A DNA stretch of 64,000 nucleotides from Balanoglossus misakiensis. Lineage: Eukaryota; Hemichordata. Each line of letters begins with the position of its first letter. The first letter of the stretch is position 1. This document shows positions 54,301 to 64,000 of the stretch, piece by piece. The position numbers were made by a program, and so were the translations under genes. The notes below the pieces were generated by a model. That model worked only from the letters and a program-made list of their open reading frames with translations, was not told where the DNA came from and searched no databases. Where the stretch lies: assembly GCA_040954595.2 (NCBI GenBank), contig CM082580.2, positions 13,082,001 to 13,146,000 of the forward strand, in the 5' to 3' direction.

Positions 54301-57300
54301 AATTTTGAGATTCCGCAAAGTCGAAAATTTTTCATTTTTTGACGATTTCATGGGCTATAACCCATGGTTTTTTTCAAAAATCGACGAAATTTTGAGATTC
54401 CGCAAAGTCGAAAATTTTTCATTTTTTGATGATTTCATGGGCTATAACCCATGGTTTTTTTCAAAAATCGACGAAATTTTGAGATTCCGCAAAGTCGAAA
54501 ATTTTTCATTTTTTGATGATTTCATGGGCTATAACCCATGGTTTTTTTCAAAAATCGACGAAATTTTGAGATTCCGCAAAGTCGAAAATTTTTCATTTTT
54601 TGATGATTTCATGGGCTATAACCCATGGTTTTTTTCAAAAATCGACGAAATTTTGAGATTCCGCAAAGTCGAAAATTTTTCATTTTTTGATGATTTCATG
54701 GGCTATAACCCATGGTTTTTTTCAAAAATCGACGAAATTTTGAGATTCCGCAAAGTCGAAAATTTTTCATTTTTTGATGATTTCATGGGCTATAACCCAT
54801 GGTTTTTTTCAAAAATCGACGAAATTTTGAGATTCCGCAAAGTCGAAAATTTTTCATTTTTTGATGATTTCATGGGCTATAACCCATGGTTTTTTTCAAA
54901 AATCGACGAAATTTTGAGATTCCGCAAAGTCGAAAATTTTTCATTTTTTGATGATTTCATGGGCTATAACCCATGGTTTTTTTCAAAAATCGACGAAATA
55001 TTGAGATTCCGCAAAGTTTAAAATTTTTCATTTTTTGATGATTTCATGGGCTATAACCCATGGTTTTTTTCAAAAATCGACGAAATTTTGAGATACCGCA
55101 AAGTCGAAAATTTTTCATTTTTTGATGATTTCATGGGCTATAACCCATGGTTTTTTTCAAAAATCGACGAAATTTTGAGATTCCGCGAAGTCGAAAATTT
55201 TTCATTTTTTGACGATTTCATGGGCTATAACCCATGGTTTTTTTCAAAAATCGACGAAATTTTGAGATTCCGCAAAGTCGAAAATTTTTCATTTTTTGAC
55301 GATTTCATGGGCTATAACCCATGGTTTTTTTCAAAAATCGACGAAATTTTGAGATTCCGCAAAGACGAAAATTTTTCATTTTTTGACGATTTCATGGGCT
55401 ATAACCCATGGTTTTTTTCAAAAATCGACGAAATTTTGAGATTCCGCAAAGTCGAAAATTTTTCATTTTTTGATGATTTCATGGGCTATAAACTATAACC
55501 CATGGTTTTTTTCAAAAATCGACGAAATTTTGAGATTCCGCAAAGTCGAAAATTTTTCATTTTTTGATGATTTCATGGGCTATAACCCATGGTTTTTTTC
55601 AAAAATCGACGAAATTTTGAGATTCCGCAAAGTCGAAAATTTTTCATTTTTTGATGATTTCATGGGCTATAACCCATAGTTTTTTTCAAAAATCGACGAA
55701 ATTTTGAGATTCCGCAAAGTCGAAAATTTTTCATTTTTTGATGATTTCATGGGCTATAACCCATGGTTTTTTTCAAAAATCGACGAAATTTTGAGATTCC
55801 GCAAAGTCGAAAATTTTTCATTTTTTGATGATTTCATGGGCTATAACCCATGGTTTTTTTCAAAAATCGACGAAATTTTGAGATTCCACAAAGTCGAAAA
55901 TTTTTCATTTTTTGATGATTTCATGGGCTATAACCCATGGTTTTTTTCAAAAATCGACGAAATTTTGAGATTCCGCAAAGTTTAAAATTTTTCATTTTTT
56001 GATGATTTCATGGGCTATAACCCATGGTTTTTTTCAAAAATCGACGAAATTTTGAGATTCCGCAAAGTCAAAAATTTTTCATTTTTTGACGATTTCATGG
56101 GCTATAACCCATGGTTTTTTTCAAAAATCGACGAAATATTGAGATTCCGCAAAGTCGAAAATTTTTCATTTTTTGACGATTTCATGGGCTATAACCCATG
56201 GTTTTTTTCAAAAATCGACGAAATTTTGAGATTCCGCAAAGTCGAAAATTTTTCATTTTTTGACGATTTCATGGGCTATAACCCATGGTTTTTTTCAAAA
56301 ATCGACGAAATTTTGAGATTCCGCAAAGTCGAAAATTTTTCATTTTTTGACGATTTCATGGGCTATAACCCATGGTTTTTTTCAAAAATCGACGAAATTT
56401 TGAGATTCCGCAAAGTCGAAAATTTTTCATTTTTTGATGATTTCATGGGCTATAACCCATGGTTTTTTTCAAAAATCGACGAAATTTTGAGATTCCGCAA
56501 AGTCGAAAATTTTTCATTTTTTGACGATTTCATGGGCTATAACCCATGGTTTTTTTCAAAAATCGACGAAATTTTGAGATTCCGCAAAGTCGAAAATTTT
56601 TCATTTTTTGACGATTTCATGGGCTATAACCCATGGTTTTTTTCAAAAATCGACGAAATTTTGAGATTCCGCAAAGTCGAAAATTTTTCATTTTTTGACG
56701 ATTTCATGGGCTATAACCCATGGTTTTTTTCAAAAATCGACGAAATTTTGAGATTCCGCAAAGTCGAAAATTTTTCATTTTTTGACGATTTCATGGGCTA
56801 TAACCCATGGTTTTTTTCAAAAATCGACGAAATTTTGAGATTCCGCAAAGTCGAAAATTTTTCATTTTTTGATGATTTCATGGGCTATAACCCATGGTTT
56901 TTTTCAAAAATCGACGAAATTTTGAGATTCCGCAAAGTCGAAAATTTTTCATTTTTTGATGATTTCATGGGCTATAACCCATGGTTTTTTTCAAAAATCG
57001 ACGAAATTTTGAGATTCCGCAAAGTCGAAAATTTTTCATTTTTTGATGATTTCATGGGCTATAACCCATGGTTTTTTTCAAAAATCGACGAAATTTTGAG
57101 ATTCCACAAAGTCGAAAATTTTTCATTTTTTGATGATTTCATGGGCTATAACCCATGGTTTTTTTCAAAAATCGACGAAATTTTGCGATTCCGCAAAGTT
57201 TAAAATTTTTCATTTTTTGATGATTTCATGGGCTATAACCCATGGTTTTTTTCAAAAATCGACGAAATTTTGAGATTCCGCAAAGTCAAAAATTTTTCAT

Positions 57301-60300
57301 TTTTTGACGATTTCATGGGCTATAACCCATGGTTTTTTTCAAAAATCGACGAAATATTGAGATTCCGCAAAGTCGAAAATTTTTCATTTTTTGACGATTT
57401 CATGGGCTATAACCCATGGTTTTTTTCAAAAATCGACGAAATTTTGAGATTCCGCAAAGTCGAAAATTTTTCATTTTTTGACGATTTCATGGGCTATAAC
57501 CCATGGTTTTTTTCAAAAATCGACGAAATTTTGAGATTCCGCAAAGTCGAAAATTTTTCATTTTTTGACGATTTCATGGGCTATAACCCATGGTTTTTTT
57601 CAAAAATCGACGAAATTTTGAGATTCCACAAAGTCGAAAATTTTTCATTTTTTGATGATTTCATGGGCTATAACCCATGGTTTTTTTCAAAAATCGACGA
57701 AATTTTGAGATTCCACAAAGTCGAAAATTTTTCATTTTTTGATGATTTCATGGGCTATAACCCATGGTTTTTTTCAAAAATCGACGAAATTTTGAGATTC
57801 CGCAAAGTTTAAAATTTTTCATTTTTTGATGATTTCATGGGCTATAACCCATGGTTTTTTTCAAAAATCGACGAAATTTTGAGATTCCGCAAAGTCAAAA
57901 ATTTTTCATTTTTTGACGATTTCATGGGCTATAACCCATGGTTTTTTTCAAAAATCGACGAAATATTGAGATTCCGCAAAGTCGAAAATTTTTCATTTTT
58001 TGACGATTTCATGGGCTATAACCCATGGTTTTTTTCAAAAATCGACGAAATTTTGAGATTCCGCAAAGTCGAAAATTTTTCATTTTTTGACGATTTCATG
58101 GGCTATAACCCATGGTTTTTTTCAAAAATCGACGAAATTTTGAGATTCCGCAAAGTCGAAAATTTTTCATTTTTTGACGATTTCATGGGCTATAACCCAT
58201 GGTTTTTTTCAAAAATCGACGAAATTTTGAGATTCCGCAAAGTCGAAAATTTTTCATTTTTTGATGATTTCATGGGCTATAACCCATGGTTTTTTTCAAA
58301 AATCGACGAAATTTTGAGATTCCGCAAAGTCGAAAATTTTTCATTTTTTGACGATTTCATGGGCTATAACCCATGGTTTTTTTCAAAAATCGACGAAATT
58401 TTGAGATTCCGCAAAGTCGAAAATTTTTCATTTTTTGATGATTTCATGGGCTATAACCCATGGTTTTTTTCAAAAATCGACGAAATTTTGAGATTCCGCA
58501 AAGTCGAAAATTTTTCATTTTTTGATGATTTCATGGGCTATAACCCATGGTTTTTTTCAAAAATCGACGAAATTTTGAGATTCCGCAAAGTCGAAAATTT
58601 TTCATTTTTTGATGATTTCATGGGCTATAACCCATGGTTTTTTTCAAAAATCGACGAAATTTTGAGATTCCACAAAGTCGAAAATTTTTCATTTTTTGAT
58701 GATTTCATGGGCTATAACCCATGGTTTTTTTCAAAAATCGACGAAATTTTGCGATTCCGCAAAGTTTAAAATTTTTCATTTTTTGATGATTTCATGGGCT
58801 ATAACCCATGGTTTTTTTCAAAAATCGACGAAATTTTGAGATTCCGCAAAGTCAAAAATTTTTCATTTTTTGACGATTTCATGGGCTATAACCCATGGTT
58901 TTTTTCAAAAATCGACGAAATATTGAGATTCCGCAAAGTCGAAAATTTTTCATTTTTTGACGATTTCATGGGCTATAACCCATGGTTTTTTTCAAAAATC
59001 GACGAAATTTTGAGATTCCGCAAAGTCGAAAATTTTTCATTTTTTGACGATTTCATGGGCTATAACCCATGGTTTTTTTCAAAAATCGACGAAATTTTGA
59101 GATTCCGCAAAGTCGAAAATTTTTCATTTTTTGACGATTTCATGGGCTATAACCCATGGTTTTTTTCAAAAATCGACGAAATTTTGAGATTCCGCAAAGT
59201 CGAAAATTTTTCATTTTTTGATGATTTCATGGGCTATAACCCATGGTTTTTTTCAAAAATCGACGAAATTTTGAGATTCCGCAAAGTCGAAAATTTTTCA
59301 TTTTTTGATGATTTCATGGGCTATAACCCATGGTTTTTTTCAAAAATCGACGAAATTTTGAGATTCCGCAAAGTCGAAAATTTTTCATTTTTTGATGATT
59401 TCATGGGCTATAACCCATGGTTTTTTTCAAAAATCGACGAAATTTTGAGATTCCGCAAAGTCGAAAATTTTTCATTTTTTGATGATTTCATGGGCTATAA
59501 CCCATGGTTTTTTTCAAAAATCGACGAAATTTTGAGATTCCGCAAAGTCGAAATTTTTTCATTTTTTGATGATTTCATGGGCTATAACCCATGGTTTTTT
59601 TCAAAAATCGACGAAATATTGAGATTCCGCAAAGTTTAAAATTTTTCATTTTTTGATGATTTCATGGGCTATAACCCATGGTTTTTTTCAAAAATCGACG
59701 AAATTTTGAGATTCCGCAAAGTCGAAAATTTTTCATTTTTTGACGATTTCATGGGCTATAACCCATGGTTTTTTTCAAAAATCGACGAAATTTTGAGATT
59801 CCGCAAAGTCGAAAATTTTTCATTTTTTGACGATTTCATGGGCTATAACCCATGGTTTTTTTCAAAAATCGACGAAATTTTGAGATTCCGCAAAGTCGAA
59901 AATTTTTCATTTTTTGACGATTTCATGGGCTATAACCCATGGTTTTTTTCAAAAATCGACGAAATTTTGAGATTCCGCAAAGTCGAAAATTTTTCATTTT
60001 TTGACGATTTCATGGGCTATAACCCATGGTTTTTTTCAAAAATCGACGAAATTTTGAGATTCCGCAAAGTCGAAAATTTTTCATTTTTTGATGATTTCAT
60101 GGGCTATAACCCATGGTTTTTTTCAAAAATCGACGAAATTTTGAGATTCCGCAAAGTCGAAAATTTTTCATTTTTTGATGATTTCATGGGCTATAACCCA
60201 TGGTTTTTTTCAAAAATCGACGAAATTTTGAGATTCCGCACAGTCGAAAATTTTTCATTTTTTGACGATTTCATGGGCTATAACCCATGGTTTTTTTCAA

Positions 60301-62730
60301 AAATCGACGAAATTTTGAGATTCCGCAAAGTCGAAAATTTTTCATTTTTTGACGATTTCATGGGCTATAACCCATGGTTTTTTTCAAAAATCGACGAAAT
60401 TTTGAGATTCCGCAAAGTCGAAAATTTTTCATTTTTTGACGATTTCATGGGCTATAACCCATGGTTTTTTTCAAAAATCGACGAAATTTTGAGATTCCGC
60501 AAAGTCGAAAATTTTTCATTTTTTGATGATTTCATGGGCTATAACCCATGGTTTTTTTCAAAAATCGACGAAATTTTGAGATTCCGCAAAGTCGAAAATT
60601 TTTCATTTTTTGATGATTTCATGGGCTATAACCCATGGTTTTTTTCAAAAATCGACGAAATTTTGAGATTCCGCAAAGTCGAAAATTTTTCATTTTTTGA
60701 TGATTTCATGAGCTATAACCCATGGTTTTTTTCAAAAATCGACGAAATTTTGAGATTCCGCAAAGTCGAAAATTTTTCATTTTTTGACGATTTCATGGGC
60801 TATAACCCATGGTTTTTTTCAAAAATCGACGAAATTTTGAGATTCCGCAAAGTCGAAAATTTTTCATTTTTTGACGATTTCATGGGCTATAACCCATGGT
60901 TTTTTTCAAAAATCGACGAAATTTTGAGATTCCGCAAAGTCGAAAATTTTTCATTTTTTGATGATTTCATGGGCTATAACCCATGGTTTTTTTCAAAAAT
61001 CGACGAAATTTTGAGATTCCGCAAAGTCGAAAATTTTTCATTTTTTGATGATTTCATGGGCTATAACCCATGGTTTTTTTCAAAAATCGACGAAATTTTG
61101 AGATTCCGCAAAGTCGAAAATTTTTCATTTTTTGATGATTTCATGGGCTATAACCCATGGTTTTTTTCAAAAATCGACGAAATTTTGAGATTCCGCAAAG
61201 TCGAAAATTTTTCATTTTTTGATGATTTCATGGGCTATAACCCATGGTTTTTTTCAAAAATCGACGAAATTTTGAGATTCCGCAAAGTCGAAAATTTTTC
61301 ATTTTTTGATGATTTCATGGGCTATAACCCATGGTTTTTTTTCAAAAATCGACGAAATATTGAGATTCCGCAAAGTTTAAAATTTTTCATTTTTTGATGA
61401 TTTCATGGGCTATAACCCATGGTTTTTTTCAAAAATCGACGAAATTTTGAGATTCCGCAAAGTCGAAAATTTTTCATTTTTTGACGATTTCATGGGCTAT
61501 AACCCATGGTTTTTTTCAAAAATCGACGAAATTTTGAGATTCCGCAAAGTCGAAAATTTTTCATTTTTTGATGATTTCATGGGCTATAACCCATGGTTTT
61601 TTTCAAAAATCGACGAAATTTTGAGATTCCGCAAAGTCGAAAATTTTTCATTTTTTGATGATTTCATGGGCTATAACCCATGGTTTTTTTCAAAAATCGA
61701 CGAAATTTTGAGATTCCGCAAAGTCGAAAATTTTTCATTTTTTGATGATTTCATGGGCTATAACCCATGGTTTTTTTTTCAAAAATCGACGAAATATTGA
61801 GATTCCGCAAAGTTTAAAATTTTTCATTTTTTGATGATTTCATGGGCTATAACCCATGGTTTTTTTCAAAAATCGACGAAATTTTGAGATTCCGCAAAGT
61901 CGAAAATTTTTCATTTTTTGACGATTTCATGGGCTATAACCCATGGTTTTTTTCAAAAATCGACGAAATATTGAGATTCCGCAAAGTCGAAAATTTTTCA
62001 TTTTTTGACGATTTCATGGGCTATAACCCATGGTTTTTTTCAAAAATCGACGAAATTTTGAGATTCCGCAAAGTCGAAAATTTTTCATTTTTTGACGATT
62101 TCATGGGCTATAACCCATGGTTTTTTTCAAAAATCGACGAAATTTTGAGATTCCGCAAAGTCGAAAATTTTTCATTTTTTGATGATTTCATGGGCTATAA
62201 CCCATGGTTTTTTTCAAAAATCGACGAAATTTTGAGATTCCGCAAAGTCGAAAATTTTTCATTTTTTGATGATTTCATGGGCTATAACCCATGGTTTTTT
62301 TCAAAAATCGACGAAATTTTGAGATTCCGCAAAGTCGAAAATTTTTCATTTTTTGATGATTTCATGGGCTATAACCCATGGTTTTTTTCAAAAATCGACG
62401 AAATTTTGAGATTCCGCAAAGTCGAAAATTTTTCATTTTTTGACGATTTCATGGGCTATAACCCATGGTTTTTTTCAAAAATCGACGAAATTTTGAGATT
62501 CCGCAAAGTCGAAAATTTTTCATTTTTTGACGATTTCATGGGCTATAACCCATGGTTTTTTTCAAAAATCGACGAAATTTTGAGATTCCGCAAAGTCGAA
62601 AATTTTTCATTTTTTGATGATTTCATGGGCTATATAACCCATGGTTTTTTTCAAAAATCGACGAAATTTTGAGATTCCGCAAAGTCGAAAATTTTTCATT
62701 TTTTGATGATTTCATGAGCTATAACCCATG

Positions 62731-64000
62731 ATTGATGAATGGAAGCAAAGATATCACAATTTTATAAAGTATCTCTATATTGACACTTTGAATACACACA
62801 CACGTTAAGCATTTTTTAAAATCAATAGTGACTTTTCTTTATTCATTAAGAGATCAAGACATCCAATATATAACAATCTAGGTTAATGCTTTTATATGAA
62901 ATAAAATCAAGAAGAAGCTGTTTAATAAATAATTAAATTAAAAACTAAACATAAAAGAAACATCTCTGATTGACTGACAGAATTTTCAATGAAAGACCAC
63001 ATTATTAACAGCATCTTTTTCTTGTTAAGTGCACTTTGTATTTTTTCTATTCTACCATTACTAACAACAGTGGTATGTCGTTTCTCAACTTCCATTTGAC
63101 GTGGGCGTGTCCATTGCCATAGCAACTGGCTAATTAACATTCTTACAGACATATCAATTCCTCCAAAAATGAGGTACATATCCATTTATGCAGAATCATC
63201 AGCCTCCTAATTATTTCCAGGCTTTTTCTCCGGTCGATATCTGTCAGCTGGGATCAATATATTGTTCTATTGTCCTCCTAAAGGTCATAAAAACCTGTAT
63301 CACATAAAAGTTGGGGGTAATCCACCAGAAAGTCAACACCAGATCAGGTAGGGTAATAACATCTTTTACCCCCTGAAACATTTTGGAAAGTTGCTGACAG
63401 ATATTTCACACCCACAATGCTAACAAAAAATTGTCACAGAATAATAACAGAACAGTCTGCAGTCAATATAACTTATTTTACAAAACATAAACATCTTTAG
63501 TTCTTTTGTCTAATTCTGGTTGTTTGGAAAAAAACTGACATAAAAAATAACATTTACCACAATCTGATTGATTGAACACATACAAATTTACATAAACAAG
63601 TATTTTATAGGGAGATTCAATACCCCTATTCACCTCAGAAAAGGTAATCTTAGTCTGAATGTTTCTCCCATAGTAAAGTTTTTACCCATAAAATTCATAA
63701 AACAATACTTTGATTTCTTGTTGACAGGCAAGGTACACACAAATCATGGCAAGAAAGACAGCAGAAAACAAATCGGTTTATACTAGTCTTCATAAAAAAT
63801 AATTAATATAAGTTGAAATGATAAGATCAAAACAAACTTTTGAGAACTTTTCCAATAGCTCAGTTTCAGCTCAATACATGTCATATTCCTTTACTGAATG
63901 GTCACATTATTTGTGATCAATCTGCCTACAAAGCTGAAAATGGTCAGTAAGGTATTAAGGAGCCCCATAATTAGCATATTTCTATAAAAAGACACGCCAA
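62731..64000. other. AT-rich flank right of the satellite, no gene supported
   Basis: About 1.3 kb of AT-rich single-copy-looking sequence. A minus-strand open frame at 62922-63185 (87 codons) has no recognisable motif; it could be the 3' end or UTR of a gene to the right, but nothing decides this. No RNA gene or repeat is recognised. Confidence 0.45.

Larger units (their letters stand above)
38125..62730 (+). repeat. 87-bp satellite array, about 280 copies
   Basis: Head-to-tail monomers of 87 bp (31% G+C), numbered here from CATGGGCTATAACCCATGG. Each contains a CATGGG/CCCATG inverted repeat with a 6-base loop, an NcoI site, and A/T tracts centred near unit positions 23, 30, 42, 57, 67, 77 and 86. 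(62730-38125)/87 gives about 283 units. Most differ from the consensus at 0-3 positions. Recurrent variants: GATGAT to GACGAT, GAAATTTTG to GAAATATTG, GTCGAA to GTTTAA, CCATGG to CCATGT, CCGC to CCAC, GTCGAA to GTCAAA. Single-base indels in T-runs are scattered, especially in 49.3-54.1 kb. The unit equals 29 codons, so the plus strand stays open over long runs. The array ends sharply at 62730. Confidence 0.98.

Noticed and set aside
38303-62672. Twenty to thirty separate repetitive protein genes in the array
   Set aside because: They are pieces of one 87-bp satellite read in its open frame. Their ends are the GTTTAA variant or single-base indels. There are no splice sites, promoters or unique coding flanks.
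38125-62730. CRISPR-like array of regularly spaced repeats
   Set aside because: The whole unit is repeated; there are no unique spacers, and the context is an intron-rich animal genome.
38125-62730. CENP-B box in the satellite monomer
   Set aside because: The minus strand reads TTCGACTTTGCGGA, but the spacing between TTCG and CGG is six bases, not seven, the central A is absent, and CGGA replaces CGGG. It is not a valid box.
62922-63185. 87-codon minus-strand frame right of the satellite
   Set aside because: No recognisable motif and an AT-rich composition; it may be part of a gene outside the window but cannot be supported here.

Overview
This window is metazoan nuclear DNA. Its genes are split by many short introns with GT..AG borders, it carries a membrane nucleoporin and a TIR receptor built from exon-shuffled modules, and it ends in a long satellite array. 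A secreted animal GH9 cellulase next to an Ig/EGF/HYR/TIR receptor points to a marine invertebrate such as an amphioxus, hemichordate, echinoderm, mollusc or brachiopod. I cannot fix the species from sequence alone.

Layout. (1) 3-11613, plus strand: the last 32 coding exons of NUP210, the membrane-anchored nuclear pore glycoprotein gp210; the 5' part lies outside the window. (2) 13247-17030, minus strand: a complete 10-exon GH9 endoglucanase of 490 residues with a signal peptide and an acidic, furin-like propeptide. It converges on NUP210, and their polyadenylation signals lie about 300 bp apart. (3) 18812-26116, minus strand: a complete 17-exon type I receptor of 925 residues. Its order is signal peptide, cadherin-like region, orphan module, EGF, Ig, Ig, EGF, HYR, transmembrane segment, TIR. 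(4) 29530-32546, plus strand: a complete 7-exon FAD/NADPH oxidoreductase of 606 residues resembling FOXRED2 but lacking its ER signals. (5) 33.36-37.64 kb: a TATA-less promoter and a possible small gene, embedded in a mosaic of duplicated exon-like segments and interrupted by a 130-bp tandem repeat. (6) 37741-38124: five diverged 86-bp monomers, followed at 38125-62730 by about 280 copies of an 87-bp satellite. (7) 62731-64000: AT-rich sequence with no gene I can support.

The four confident genes do not form a pathway. They are ordinary neighbours: nuclear pore, polysaccharide digestion, innate-type signalling and redox. The unusual part is the satellite. Its 87-bp unit equals 29 codons and is open on the plus strand for up to 768 codons. 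The two commonest sequence variants are both synonymous in that frame. A recurrent nonsense variant divides the array into higher-order blocks of 5 to 21 monomers, and every unit carries a CATGGG/CCCATG dyad. All splice sites were placed by hand, by matching intron phase across each pair of exons and, for NUP210, by comparison with the remembered vertebrate protein.
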